Source: Mytilus californianus
Taxonomy: Eukaryota; Mollusca; Bivalvia; Mytilida; Mytilidae
Length of the DNA stretch: 64,000 bases
Direction of reading: 5' to 3'
Assembly: GCF_021869535.1 (NCBI RefSeq)
Contig: NW_026262712.1
Span: 114,139,640 to 114,203,639 of the forward strand
Position numbers and translations under genes: made by a program
The notes under the pieces: generated by a model
The model's input: the letters and a program-made list of their open reading frames with translations, nothing else
Database searches by the model: none
What the model was told of the DNA's origin: nothing
Shown here: positions 10,961 through 23,710 of the stretch, in pieces
Position numbering within the stretch: position 1 is the stretch's first letter
Layout of the letters: the number at the start of each line of letters is the position of its first letter

Positions 10961-11999
10961 TGGAATAACAATAAACTATACTTGGTTATGAAGTTTGGTT
11001 TATTTCTAACGGGATAGTACATCCTAATTTTTAATGGTGTTGTTTACCAAGCCCGGGAATTTAGATACAAAACGGGTTAACTTGTAACCACTGTTTACCA
11101 GCTCAGGCTTATCTCCGACTGTTAATGACGTCTTTTATCTGAATCCATTGGATGTTGGATGTGTACTGATTATTTTTTTAGTCTTAGATAAATGATTAGT
11201 TGTTATTGTCCTTGAACTAGCTGTCATTAACTGCGAGTATTCTCAGATCTGTACTTTGTGTCATTTTTGTTGTGAGTATGAAAAAATTCCCTGCAATGTT
11301 CGGTCTGTGTTTTTGTTAGTTGTTTTTTTCTGCTTTGTATCGATCTGATGAGTAAATCCCTTTTCAACTGATTTTTATAGGTTTTTTTTGTTGTTTTGTT
11401 ACACCACTGTCCCAGGTTAGGGGAAGAAATTTGTCAAATTTGTCAAGCTATGTCTTATTGAGAGATACTAATATCCAAAATTCTTAAATTGGTATATAAA
11501 TTGCATTCAATAATATAACTGAAGCATATGTCTAAACTATAGTGAAGCGGTTCGCCGGTCATTATAAAAATCACTGCAACATTCATAAATGATCATATTA
11601 AGAAAATCTGTCTTAATTTTGAGTTTATTTATATTTTTGTACATGGTCCTTAACGATTATTCAAGAGTACCCTATTATTTGTAGTCATTAATTTATTTGA
11701 TTTAAATTCCATACATTTATATATAATAGTCTGTTTTATTGTTTGTACAATGTATCTAATCATGCCATAACCATTACATGTAATTGTGTCAGTGCAAATA
11801 TTTGTTGTCTATTGTCTATGATGTAATTTTCAAAAATATAAGTTATAACAAAATGCATATTTGCAACGATCTAGTTTTTAAGCAGCAGTTTTTTTAAGCT
11901 AATACACGGAAAACACTATAAAGTGATTAGAAAGAAAACTTAATGATAGACTTTTGATATATCAACATTATTTTCTAAAAGTAAAATCAATCGCACGCA
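10961..11999. other. Intergenic, mostly unrecognised
   Basis: 11330-11425 is a fragment of the repeat also seen at 50040-50230 and 52370-52530 (marker: 'TTACACCACTGTCCCAG'). The remainder is AT-rich with no open frame over 60 codons and nothing I recognise. Confidence 0.5.
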
Positions 12000-14217
12000 T
12001 ATATTAAGAATTTAAATTTAGGAAATTCTGACGATAATGAGATTGATTTAGAAAATCAGAACAATGTAGAAAATTTAAATCTTATATTAAACTCACCTAT
12101 TACAGAAGTGGAAATTGAAAAATAATAAATCCGCGGGTGATGATATGATTGTAAATGAATATTTGAAACACTCATTTAGTGTTATGTCACAGGTGTTTGT
12201 GAAACTTTTAAATATCATATTTGACAGTGGAATTATTCCTGATATTTGGCTGTCTGGAAATATAATACCCTTATATAAGAAAAAAGGAGACAAACATGAT
12301 TATAGCAATTTTATACCTATAAAAGTTATAAGCTGCTTTGTGAAATTATTCACTTCTATTTTGAATTCACGATTGAATAAATTTTCTGACGATTTTTGTC
12401 TATTATGTCAAAATCAAGCTGGTTTCAGAGAAGGTTATTCAACTACAGATAACTTATTTGTTATTTACATGCTTATTAGTATCATGAAAAATAAGAAAAA
12501 GTAACTATTCTGTGCATTCGTTCATTTTGCTAAAGACTTTGATACTGTTTGGAGAAAAGGTCTTTGGCATAAATTACTTATAAATGATATTAACGGTAAA
12601 ATGCATAACGTACTTTTTAATATGTACACTGGTATTAAATCTCGTGTTGTAAATAATGGTGAAATGTCAGAATACTTTTCATGCAATATTGGTGTAAGAC
12701 AGGGTGGAAATATGTCTCCAGTTTTATTCTCATTATTTTTGAACGATCTTCAGCAGTATATTGAAGAAAGAAATAGATGTAGTTTAAATTGTATTATTGA
12801 TGAAATAGAGGATGAGTCTGATATCTACTTAAAACTTTTTGTGCTATTGTACGCAGATGATACAGTGTTATTTTCTGATAATGCATCTGATCTACAGTTG
12901 CAATTAGATATATTCCATGATTATTGCAGAACCTGGAAATTGAAAGTAAACACTGATAAAACTAAGATCGTAATTTTTTCTGGTGGTAGATTACCCAAAA
13001 ATATTAATTTTATATATGATGGAAATGCATTGGAGATAGTTTACGAATTGACTTATCTTGGGTTGAATTTTTCAAGAACAGGTAGCTTTATGAGTGCTAA
13101 GAAAATTTTAGTTCGAAAAGCAAATAAAGCAATGTATGAAGTATTGAAAAAGGGGAGTTGCACAACTTGTTAGTGAAATCTCAATATGATCTCCTTGATA
13201 AAATTGTGAAGCCAATCCTACTATAAGGATGTGAGATTTGGGGTTTCAGTTATACTGATATTATAGAAAGAGTGCATTTGAAATTTTGTAAATTATTATT
13301 AAATCTTAAGAAGTCGACACCTAATTAAATGATTTATGGTGAACTTGGTATTTATCCCGTCTTTATATATACAGCTGCGTGTGGCTAATTTTTGGTCAAA
13401 AATGGTAAATGGGGATGATAACAGGATTGCTAAAATATTATACAGAAACATGTTCTTGAAGAATTCTGAAAACCAAATTAGGTCAGATTGGTTGAAATAC
13501 GTTAAAGATACATTAGATAGGTTCGGTATTTTTTGTGATTTTATTTTTTAGATAGATGTAGATATAGCAATATATGATTGTCACAAGGAAATTTTAATTC
13601 TAAATGGTTGGGTATTAGTTTAAAACAAAAGTTATTTGATCGGTTTCAACAGAAATGGAGAGCAGATATTGACTGTTCATCAAAAGGTTTGGCCTACAAA
13701 TTGTTTAAACAAAAATTTGATATGAAGTATATCTGAATATTTTAAGTGATAAAGATAGAATAACATATTGTAGATTTAGAACGGGAAACCACAAGTTACC
13801 CATAGAAACTGGTAGATGGAATAAAATTGAACGTAACTATAGATATTTTAATTTATGTCAATGTAACGAGATTGGTGATGAATTTCACTACATTTTGCAG
13901 TGTGGTTCTTTGGCAAATTTTCGAGCACAATATTTGGATACTTTTTTCTTGCACAGAATTAATATACTAAAGTTTGGAAAACTATTTCAGTTAAAACACA
14001 AAAATAAGTTTAAAAAGCTGTGCAAATTTATCAGGGTTATAACTTTTCATGTGAGTCTTCCTGGTTAATCACCACTCTTCGCCAGTACTGTTTATTTTAT
14101 TTTTTTTTCATCTCATCTTGTCATGTGTATTTATGTTATGTTATACCTTTTGATGAACTTCTGTGTACCATTGTAACTATATGGTGTTTGAGAAATAAAG
14201 AATCTTGAATCTTGAAT
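12000..14217 (+). pseudogene. 5'-truncated non-LTR retrotransposon (LINE), copy 1
   Basis: The reverse-transcriptase part of ORF2 is readable from about 12060. It shows KSAGDD, GFREGYSTTD near 12420, an FD box near 12538, GVRQGGNMSP at about 12690-12720, and the catalytic LLYADDTVLF at about 12841-12870. KLKVNTDKTK follows near 12940. 12115-13173 is one frame broken by TAA at 12502-12504. A frameshift near 13150 and a stop near 13220 follow. The C-terminal zinc-binding motif (CQCNEIGDEFHYILQC, about 13855-13905) is typical of RT-associated fingers. The 3' end is a short TCTTGAA repeat (14199-14217) rather than poly(A), as in CR1/L2-type LINEs; clade uncertain. Related to 61458-62925. Not functional. 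Confidence 0.85.
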
Positions 14218-14344
14218 CATATATTTATTGAACTATAAAATAAATATTTTGAGTGTTTTTTTTTTGTTTTTTTTTTTAATTCCTTAATTCCTTCAATTGA
14301 TGTCCAAGTTTTAATTTATAGAGACATACAATAAGCAGAAATCT

Positions 14345-14800
14345 CCTTTAAATTGAGGTTGATTGATTGTTGATTGCTTTACGTCCAGTGCCAATTATTT
14401 CTTGCATATCCAGGACGAGAACAAATTTAAAATAAATATAAAATGTAGGTTCTGCAATGTAAGCCGACCGGATTAAAGGGAGGGAAATTTGGACTGCAAT
14501 TTAAATGGGGGTTATTCGATAGGGGAAGGTATTTTGCCTTGCAAAAAGTCACATACGTATCCCTCAGATAAGTTTGGCAAAGATATCTTATCGTGCAGAG
14601 AGCATGTCACCCTCCCTATATGAGGCATCGGATTTAACGTCCTTTTTCCGGCCGGACTGGAAATCGTATAAATTTCTACATTCTGAACAGCCAAACGGAC
14701 ACCCCACTTTAGCAAGTGTTTTGCTACCGAAACGGGAGAAGTCCTGGGGCGAACCCATTTCAATGACTAAGTCAACCTTTTGGTTAACTTCAAAATGAGT
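14345..14800 (-). repeat. SINE-like bivalve repeat with shared CAATCAA tail
   Basis: Read on the minus strand, this begins near 14800, passes GGGTTCGCCCC (about 14748-14758, B-box-like), and runs through a conserved body including 'GATGCCTCATATAGGGAGGG'. It ends with the short module GGATATGCAAGAAATAATTG, GGACGTAAAG and a CAATCAATCAA tail (about 14358-14370). The short open frames on both strands here are chance. I recall this body from bivalve genomes, but cannot verify that. Confidence 0.55.
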
Positions 14801-16085
14801 GATTTTTTTGTTAGTTGATATTGTAATTATTATAAATAGACAACTTTCAAGTTCGATGCATTTCCGTCAAAAACTCTGGTTTTAGTGAACATCATTCGTG
14901 CGTTTAGGGGCATCGTCACTTCCGTTCCAATGTTGAGCGAGTGGTGGGAAAACTATAATGCTATATTGCACGAATTATTCGGCAAATTAAATTCTCATAA
15001 TTGACAATCAGCACTGCTGTCATTAGGAAATTGTAATTAAGTACTTACAAAACAAACGTTATTTCTAGTTTATCCTCCACAATGACGATCACTAAGACGC
15101 TTGATGAACGTTAATAGTGCAAGGATACAGGCGATCCCCTCTATCTGGTAAATGACGTCATAAAGGCGCGCATAATTGACGAGTTTTTTCCGGTGAAGGA
15201 TGAACTCGAAAGTGGTCGTTTTTGTATTTGATATTGTAGTTGTTGTTTTACATACTAAATGTAATTTCAAAGAAAACCATAGAACTTTATTGGGACAGCA
15301 GTTTATATGGAACAATTGTAAACAGCTTATTAGTATAAACTTTGGTCTTGCTCAATCGGAAACAAACTAATTAGAAGAATATGATATATAAAAACCAAAA
15401 TATTTTTATCTTTTTTTTAACCAATCTCTTTCAACAAATAATACTCAAGATTAAACTGATTTAACTCGATGATATTGTATTTGTTTTCTTGCTTTATTTT
15501 AATTGTGAATTTTATATGTCCAATATAAAATAAATTTGATTTTGTGTTCATACCATTTTGCGTTTTTTTTTTTAATATCGCCCAAACAAAATTCATTATA
15601 TAATAGTACAGTCACAAAATAATGAAACCAAACACATTTATAATTGCACTGAGTAAAACAAAGTAGTATTAGACGGTTATTTCTATAGCATTGGTTTGTA
15701 TTGTCTCGAGTAGAAAATGATATCATTGTACAATTGATACTCTATAAGGGAACGATTTAACTCTAGCACGTCAAATGACATTATGTTGACTTAATTAACG
15801 ACGATGTCACAAATTAGAAGTGTGCAACTCCTCTAATAATTGAACGTTGTTATAGTTTATTGCAGTTCTTTGTCCTTAGAATTCTAATAACAAAAAAATA
15901 TTTACTTGTAAGATCAAACAATCTATCAACACTGAAACCAAATTAAAAACAAAGTTCTTCACACAAGAAAGTAAGATTCTGTTGTTCCTCATCGAATAAA
16001 AAGTATTAAAAACAATCCAGCTACAATTTTTAATGCTGCTGTTTCATGCTTTTATGTCTCTAATCCGGTGAGTTTGACAATTTTT
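14801..16085. other. Intergenic, unrecognised
   Basis: AT-rich sequence without a convincing frame or repeat. The only open frames (15070-15315 and 15499-15726, minus) show no domain and AT-driven composition. Confidence 0.5.
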
Positions 16086-16320
16086 CACAAATCTATTTAA
16101 CAAGAGTGCACATGTTGAAGTGTCTCGCCTGCTTTACTGTTCATTGATTTTATGTTGGTAGTCCTAAATATAAAGTTTAACTACAAGTAATATGAGAAAG
16201 GCGCTACCTTGAATGCCAGCTTACCAAGACTATGTCCTACATATTGATTGATTGTTGGTTTTCTTAACGTCCAGTGGCAAATATTTCATGCATGTTCAGG
16301 ACGTATGTCCTATATATAGT
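16086..16320. repeat. Fragments: tandem-core element left end and SINE tail module
   Basis: 16102-16205 matches the left end of the elements at 1616 and 34415 (GAGTGCACATG, TGTCTCGCCTGCTTTACTG). 16242-16305 is the minus-strand SINE tail module (TTGATTGATTGTTGG, then AACGTCCAGTGGCAAATATT and TTCATGCATGTTCAGGACGT). Confidence 0.65.
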
Positions 16321-19300
16321 TTTTGTCTAAAATAAAATAATAAGTTCAGATGGAAAATGTTAAGGGAACGATCATTGAACTTCAAAAGGCAGGATGGAGT
16401 ATGTTTTTTTTTTCTTCAAAAATATTCTGATTCCCAAATTGATGAAAATAAAATATTCTCATCAAGCAGAGGACAAAAAAATATTCTGAATCCAGATTAT
16501 CCCCATACCTTTTAGTGTAAATTTTTGACCAAATAATTTTGATTGATAGCGTTGAAGCCCTTTGCGTTAAAAAAAATCTAACTTAAACAAAAAACCATAC
16601 CCCCCCCCGCCTTTTTGAAGCTAAATGGTTGCACCCTTATTGACTATTGTCCATATTGTTTTCTGCTGAAAATAAATTTATTGGTGATTTATCTAAATGA
16701 CAATGCTTAAATTCATTATCTTGTGCCATTTTCAAATCCATTTTTCTTTCTTTGCATATTTTACAAAATTTAAAACAAGACATTTGTTTAATTTCAAAAC
16801 TATGAATACTGTGATACAATCCATAACTTTATTAAAATATTTTTTTGTTGATTTTCATGAAAAGGTGGAGGATTTGGAATATCTTTTTCATCAATATCTA
16901 AAAGTTGTAGCTGTTTTATTTAATTTAGTATTGCAAACAACGCTTTTTTTTGGTCATATTTGTAAAATTATTTTTACTTTCTAAATTAGCTAGATGTTCA
17001 TATTGTATTCCCAGTTTCCTGCATCTCATATATATGTGATCAGCAAGAGGATCATTCTGATTGTTCAAAGAAGAGTTTGAATTTACAGTGAGCCTGTTTA
17101 GAATAATGTTTCGATCAGGTTTTTCATTTTGATCTAAACATAAGGAACCATAAATAGGATTGTTATGTTGATAATCTAAAGATTTTGCTATTTTCTAGGA
17201 TGCTATTTAAAATTTGAGGGGAAGAACACTGCTCAGCGGTATAAATGTATTCCTGATCATCTTCTGTTTGTGGGTTTCTACATCAATTTTATGTACTAAT
17301 TCAGAGTCAGTTTTATGTCATTTTTGCATTTTGTTTTATTAGCTTACTTTTCAAGTTTTTATATGACGGCAAAATAAAATTCAGAATGGAAATATGTCAA
17401 AAATTTGCTTTCGAGTAATGCAATCATGTCGCTGTTGTTGTCCGAAGACACATTTGGTTTCCGGACAATAACTTTAGTTTAAGTAAATGGATCTTTATGA
17501 AAATGTATGAAATTGTACCAGAAGGTTCAACTTCAATACACAAAAGGAAGGTTAGAATTGATATTGGGGGTTATCATATGGTACCAACAGTTTAGGAGTC
17601 AGTGGTCAAAAACAACATTTTTGAGTTGTTTTTTCCATAATTTTTGGGTTTTTTTCTCCAAAAATTTACCATTTTTACATTGATTATTTCTCACTTATAT
17701 ATAAATGCAACAAATACTGATATGGCAGGAGATGAACACGAAACAGGGTGTGTAAATTATTTTATCTGTAATTTGTGCATTTTTCCTTTGATGTGTACTT
17801 CTTGATAATGTCGACTTAGTATCAGTGAACTGGTCATGATAAAGAAAATATATTGGGTCAGTTCGCAATTGACATGCGCGAGTGCACCGCAAAATGATCT
17901 TCTTTCCCTTTAATTCACAAAATGATGCAGTACTACTATAAAGATAATAAATAGTAGTTTATTCACTAATTTATTGACATTACACTTGATGTAACATATG
18001 TCATTTTTGTATTCAATTAAATTACCAAATGGGGCAAATCATTTACAGTACAATGTACTATACATTTTGTACTTCATTTTTCACAGGGACCAAACAAACA
18101 GGTTCGGAACAAACCCCCAAATGAGGGGTATATCCCTTAAATGAGGGACTGTCCCCAAGACATTAGGACAAGGGATCATTCTACTGTTGTAAAAAAGAAA
18201 AATTTAGATTTTTTAACTTAAAAGTGGTAAAATTCATTTTATTTGGAACAACTTTAAAGTCTTTTCTAAATGAGGTGTCCAATTATTTTTAATAATAAAT
18301 ATGATAAAGAAGATAAAAATCCAGGAACATTACAAAATTCTTGGACATGTTTTGACCATATAATACCAGATACATGTAGATGTATAATTCTTTAGGAAAA
18401 GTTTCTTCAAATAATATAGATATATGCTCATATGTACTTAAAATTGGTTTTTAATGTCCTTACATTGAGGGGTGTTGTTCCCAACCTGATAGAAGTCCTT
18501 CTTTGTGCATTATTTTAAATTTTAAACGTCAACAATCTTTTAATATCCTAAGACAAGAAAATAAATCCTGGTCTTCTAGCTACAGATTCATCTTTTCTAC
18601 TGATATATCAATAATAACTAGAATAATGCTAATAAACTTATGAAAAAGGCTTGTAAGCTCATCATACAAATATGACACCTTTTCTAGACCACAAAACAGC
18701 ACGCGCAAAATATGTCGCAAAGAATTGTTGTCGCGCTCTAAAACCCCCATGGGGACTTTCAAAAGTTGGCAGGTATGAAAAGTTAGTTTAGCCTTTTTGA
18801 ACGATTCACTGATTGTGTGAAAATTTGAACAGAAAATGTACGATAAACCTGATAAAATTGCGTTATCTGCAGAATTATTGATAGCTTTCCTTACTATTCA
18901 CAAGGACATATAACTAACATATCGTCCATGCTATTCCGATCTGAGTTTTTATTCATACATAGTCTGGCATGGCTGGTGCTGTTCCAAGTTGTCTTCTTTC
19001 TCTGCATGTTTCTTGAGAAGTATTTGTTTGACCTGGTCAGTCACTATAAAGTGTTACAATTCATATTTAGACGCAACACATAAATAGTGACCAAAAAGGT
19101 ACCGCTTTCACATGTACGACATGAGAGAATCTAGAAAAAAAATTAAATGTACATTTTTGTGGGACTATCATATAAAATTAAGGAGATACTGCTGCTGAAT
19201 AGAAATGTTCGGGCTCACCCGATACCTGTTTTCAAATTAGTCCATATTAAAGTTTGAAGGGTGCAAAATTAGAATATGTTTGATTTCAACTGACATAAAA

Positions 19301-19934
19301 TTTTTGTGTTTTTTATATGCTAAATCTACATCTGCGGTTGTATTAGGCTGTGCTTGGCGAAGCATTTTATTTCTTTTTTGTCTGTACTTGGCGTAACAAT
19401 GTTGTCCAAACTTCGGTTATTTCCGGTTGATCCTGATATTTCCGTGGTACAATAAAATTTAAATAAATTACACAAGTTACTAAAATTTCTAAATTCTTGG
19501 TTTTGTAAACAAATAAAAATTCATGTCGTATTTAACATCGAATTTATTCCGTTTTGTCCTGTTTTTTCAAGATCGCGATTAAACGAGAATCTGGCAGCCA
19601 TTAAAAATATAAGGGTTAAACTAATGTCCTGACAATGTCCTGACGGATATTCCAATGCTTTTCGTTTTCATTATTTGAAGAATTGACTTTATATTTGGAG
19701 CCATACAAGAATACAATATTTATTTAATAAATATAAGGAAAAAAAAGAATAAAAATATTTTTTAGAGTTAGATAACTTGACTTGATCAACTTCGAATTTA
19801 AAAAAAAAAATCGTACGAGATTTAACGAGAGTGACGAAACTTTTTAGATTGATCATGTAGAGAGAGTTATCGTTCTTTATTTCAATTCGATGCTTCTACC
19901 ATAAGTGCCAGCTAAAGCTGGCATATCACATACT
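16321..19934. other. Intergenic; one repeat fragment
   Basis: 17405-17640 resembles a bivalve interspersed repeat (TTTGGTTTCCGGACAATAAC…AAATGGATC…ATGAAAATGTATGA), related in style to the 160-bp unit at 2544. The rest holds no recognised gene. 19905-19925 forms a small hairpin (GCCAGCTAAAGCTGGC). Confidence 0.5.
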
Positions 19935-20240
19935 CTTAAACAAGATCCAAGAAAATGAGGCCAAGGTCAGATGTACCATTCCAGAAATACATGTACACCT
20001 TACAAACATCCCACACACCGAATATAGTTGACCTATTGCTTATAGTATACAAGAAACAGACTTAATAAAATTGAGAATGGAAATGGGGAATATGTCAAAG
20101 AGACAACAATCCGACCAAAGAGCAGAAAACAGCCGAGGCCGCCACAAATGGGTCTTCAACACAGCATATCCAACTATAGCAGTCATCACGTGACATTGGC
20201 GACGTCACACATCACCCGTATCATGCCCAAGTAAAATGTA
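19935..20240 (+). repeat. Single 150-bp unit followed by 'TTGAGAATGGAAATGGGGAA' repeat
   Basis: 19935-20060 matches one internal unit of the 1616-3118 element. 20062-20235 matches, in opposite orientation, the ends of the repeats at 27650-27838 and 59870-60012. Landmarks are GTCAAAGAGACAACAATCCG and AGAGCAGAAAACAGCCGAGG. Confidence 0.7.
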
Positions 20241-21230
20241 TAGAAATGCACAGGGGCTTTCAGGAATCAATAAAATAAATTACTTTAAGTTCATGATAAA
20301 AAAAGTGTGGAAATATATAGTAATTCCTCATATATTTAGAAATATATTTATGCCTTTTGGAAAAGTTTAAATTTTGGTCTTCTCCCTTCCAAATGCTTTT
20401 GAAAATTTGTCTTGTTGCCTCGATAATTCACAATGTTAACATCCAACTCCGATAAATATTGGATTTTCTGTCGTGTTAAACCTAAAATTGCGATTTAAAC
20501 AAAAAAAATTGTGGAAATATGTGCTTATTACTATATTCATAAATATTTGAAATATCGTACATGCAATAGTTGAATTTTTTATTACGTCCCTTCCAAATTG
20601 ATTTGAAAATTAGCTATTTTCAGAAAATCGGGTATTATTTTTCAAGATGGCGACCACATTGACAGCGTGGGCCGACTTGGTAAAAATATATTTTGTAAGA
20701 TTGTTACAATGAAAATCAAATAACTGTTGGATGCTCGCGTTTTCAGTCATTGTCTTACCTTAAAGCAGCATAGAATCAAACATTGGTTCCTTTTGATAAA
20801 GTTGATACATGCTGTTGTTTTTTTATAAAAATTTTAAAAAATGGCGACCAAATAATTTTCAAACGTAGACGATGTTCAACACTTATTTTGTCCATGCAAA
20901 TAATTCAATTTAATTTCACTGTTTATATTGCAATTAAATATGACACGTTATTGTCACTATAATGATAGCCAAGGACATAGCTAGACTAAGGAGATATTAA
21001 GTCATAACATCAACGTGATCAAAGAAAACAAACATGGCACCTAATCACGATGTAAGTTTTGACAATACCTATGTAGATGTATGTTTTGACAATACCTATG
21101 TTGATTAGTGTTGTCAGATTCTCAATGAAATTCATTACGATATTATTTTATATTTATAAAAGAAGACCTCGAATGGATATTAACCGAGGTGAAATAACTA
21201 TATTTTTCAACCATTCATCGGGTAACTAGT
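20241..21230. other. Intergenic, unrecognised
   Basis: AT-rich. Two phrases 'ATGGCGACCA' (20646 and 20841) lie in mutually similar surroundings, and 'TTTTGACAATACCTATGT' occurs twice at 21057-21102. No coding signal. Confidence 0.4.
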
Positions 21231-21496
21231 ATCTGTATCTGTATCTGTATCTTTATATTTTCTGCCAATATAGGCACACCTTCAGAATGAAGTCAACAAT
21301 ATCCCTTCACCAGGGGAATGTTATGTTAAAAGTATCCAATCACCAATAGAATATGTATAACGATGTACACTATATACAATTGTCGGTATATCTCTACACC
21401 AGTATCACACACGTTCTTGTCTATAAAATCTAAATAAATGAGTCCTTAGATAGCATGAGATTTGCAGTCCACACACAACCTTTTTCTTAAATAAAA

Positions 21497-22306
21497 CTAT
21501 GAACTTAAATTATTTTTTCTAGATCTTTTCTGACCTAAATTTAAGAGTTTGTATCTATGTACATGGAGCTTATATATTAATGTTCTACAATCAGGCTCTA
21601 TATGGGTGTTAATAAAAGCATATAGTTCACTGGTTAGAGAGGTGTCACAGTAGTTCATTAATTGATATGGATTGATAATAACATGGATGAGGTCTACATC
21701 TATATCATATATATTAATGTTTAGTAGTGCTAGCACTTTGATATATTGTTCTCGTAGAGATTTCAAAAGAGACAATCTTTCAGTTTATAATGCTGTGCAT
21801 GAAATCAGAAAATGTGAAATAGTTTCATCCTCTTTGCCGCAGACTCTGCAGGTGGCGGATACCTCATTTTTGTAAAATTTCGCTCTATTTGTCTGTAAGA
21901 TGTAGTTGCCAGTTGCAAATCTGGTCCTGATTGGTAATTTGATGATGTCTCTACAGTTTGAGGTATTTGTTGTTAGGATTGGATGTATTCTCCTTGTCTT
22001 GTATTCACCAGATATGTATTTTAAACTAGAGTATCTCTCAGAGTCTTTATTAATTTTGTCAGTCCAGTAATTATGTATTTTTTTTGTGATTAAACTTTTC
22101 CATTGCGACTTTCCTAAAGGGTTGTTTAAAAAATCCTGGTAGTCCATAATATCATATTTCAAACATATTTTCTTGATTTCAATGAACCAGCTATTACTTT
22201 GGTTTGTTTTTAGTTGTAGTTGTCTTTCTGCTAGTCTCCATTCAATGGTAGATATATCTGCTCTTGTAATATTCCCAAATAGAGATAAATTTATCATTGA
22301 TTTCAT
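21497..22306 (-). pseudogene. C-terminal portion of LINE RT protein with zinc finger
   Basis: The first frame (22306-21785) contains EWRLAERQLQLK, NSWFIEIKKICLKYD and RTRFATGNY. It then has the CCHC-type RT-associated finger CRVCGKEDETISHFLISC. A frameshift near 21780 separates a second frame (21775-21497) that continues helical sequence to the end of the protein. The RT palm itself is absent. Confidence 0.7.
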
Positions 22307-22440
22307 TTAGTAAAGGTAATTGACTATCAAATAACCAATGTTCTTGTAAAAGAAAATGTCGACATCACTTTCTGTTTCTTTAAAAAAAGGACCACAGGTT
22401 AAGACATTTTTACAGTTAAAATCTAAAATATTCAGAGTCT
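22296..22440 (-). pseudogene. Endonuclease N-terminal remnant fused to RT C-terminus
   Basis: Two adjoining frames read ILDFNCKNVLTCGPFF and LLQEHWLFDSQLPLLNEI. This is the classic opening of an APE-type LINE endonuclease, with the metal-binding Glu of the QEHW box. A one-base shift separates the two halves. After about 22296 the sequence jumps to post-RT sequence (RADISTIEWRLAERQ), marking the internal deletion junction. Confidence 0.65.
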
Positions 22441-22961
22441 CATATTATTTGCTGAGTATTCACAGGTTTTGAGTTTATTGTAGACATGTGAATATTTGTG
22501 GGTTGAATTTCAATAAGATTGTCTGTGCAGATGTTTTGGGCATACTCTGTATTTTGGTATGACGAAGAGTCTTCATTGTATCCTTGGTGCCAATTTCGGT
22601 AATAGTTATATTCAGGTTGAGTATCTCTATATTGTCCTGAATAGCCATTGTTGTAATTCCAATAATTATCAGAGTAGTTCATTCTTTCATGGTTGTACTG
22701 ATGATGTGTACTAGTTTCAATATTGTGTTCTGAATGATCACTGTCTGATTCTAATTTGTTCAATTCTTTATCAATTTTACTAAGTACAAATTTTGTGACC
22801 CTTTTTCTCATGCCAATAATCAGTTCATCTTCCTCGTCTTTGTTTTTAGATTGATAATTTGTTGGATTAGAGTTGTTTACCAGAGAATGTATATGTATTT
22901 GCTCTATTCTGGTCTGTAAAGTTTCAAGTTCTATTACATTTGTGACATTTTTCAACAGCAT
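22440..22961 (-). CDS. ORF1-like protein of the LINE, second part
   Basis: 173 codons overlapping the preceding frame. The N-terminal part contains a charged, helix-prone stretch (KDEEDELIIGMRKRV, KIDKELNKLESD). The C-terminal part is low-complexity, rich in Tyr, Asn and Ser (NYSDNYWNYNNGYSGQ). No catalytic domain is visible. The initiating ATG lies inside the upstream frame, so independent translation is doubtful. It ends about 10 nt before the endonuclease start region. Confidence 0.45.
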   Translation of the reverse strand: MLLKNVTNVIELETLQTRIEQIHIHSLVNNSNPTNYQSKNKDEEDELIIGMRKRVTKFVLSKIDKELNKLESDSDHSEHNIETSTHHQYNHERMNYSDNYWNYNNGYSGQYRDTQPEYNYYRNWHQGYNEDSSSYQNTEYAQNICTDNLIEIQPTNIHMSTINSKPVNTQQII

Positions 22962-23541
22962 TATGGAGGTTAGATATGGCTGATGTTGGTTCTAAAGATG
23001 ATTTTGAATTATCAATGGACTCTAATGCTGTCTCTAATTTGGAGGCTAAATTTTTGTTCAAAAGTTCAACATTCACTTTTGCTCCTTGAATTGTTGTGTT
23101 TGACATAATCTTATGTATATGACTCACATCATTGTTTATGAAATATTGTGTATTTCTCCCGTTTATCAATAATGAGCATTTTGTGAGATATGCATTAATG
23201 GTATAAATGAACGGGTCTGTATCTTTTGTCTTTATATGGAAAGTATATTGTACTTTGTTGCTCTGTCTATCAGTAGCAATTGTTTTGGTAAATTCATGCA
23301 GATTGGATTCCCCGTAGAATTTTTCACAGGCATGGATAAAGAGTTCAAAGGAAACAGCATCTAACTTAGCCGTCACACCACCCCTTGTATTTTCATATTC
23401 AATTTCTGATCTTTTAGTAGACTCTAGTTTTTTCTTTAATGATTTTTCAATATTTAATGTGTAGTTATTCTCATATTCATTTGGACATGAAATTTTACTG
23501 TCACTTTTGGTTTTTCTCAAAGATTTTCTTACTAGATCCAT
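22924..23541 (-). CDS. ORF1-like protein of the LINE, first part
   Basis: 205 codons starting MDLVRKSLRKTKSD. A lysine-rich segment (KSLKKKLESTKRSE) is followed by a domain with TAKLDAVSFELFI and YTINAYLTKCSLLINGR. This pattern I recall from ORF1-type proteins of molluscan and cnidarian LINEs, probably a nucleic-acid-binding module. The frame ends just after CHKC, a likely half zinc knuckle, and overlaps by about 38 nt with the next frame, which lies one base further on. The shift may be decay or recoding; one copy cannot tell. Confidence 0.55.
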   Translation of the reverse strand: MDLVRKSLRKTKSDSKISCPNEYENNYTLNIEKSLKKKLESTKRSEIEYENTRGGVTAKLDAVSFELFIHACEKFYGESNLHEFTKTIATDRQSNKVQYTFHIKTKDTDPFIYTINAYLTKCSLLINGRNTQYFINNDVSHIHKIMSNTTIQGAKVNVELLNKNLASKLETALESIDNSKSSLEPTSAISNLHNAVEKCHKCNRT

Positions 23542-23710
23542 TATTGTTGGTTGTTACGTTGTATACCCAGGTTTATATTACCAATGAACCCTGTATGGTA
23601 GGACTGTTGCAACACAGATAACTAGATACTGTGGAAGGTCCCACCCTAGCCTAGCTATACTGTGTCAACGGTACCTGTGGAAGGTCCCACCCTGACCGCT
23701 AGTTAACAGC

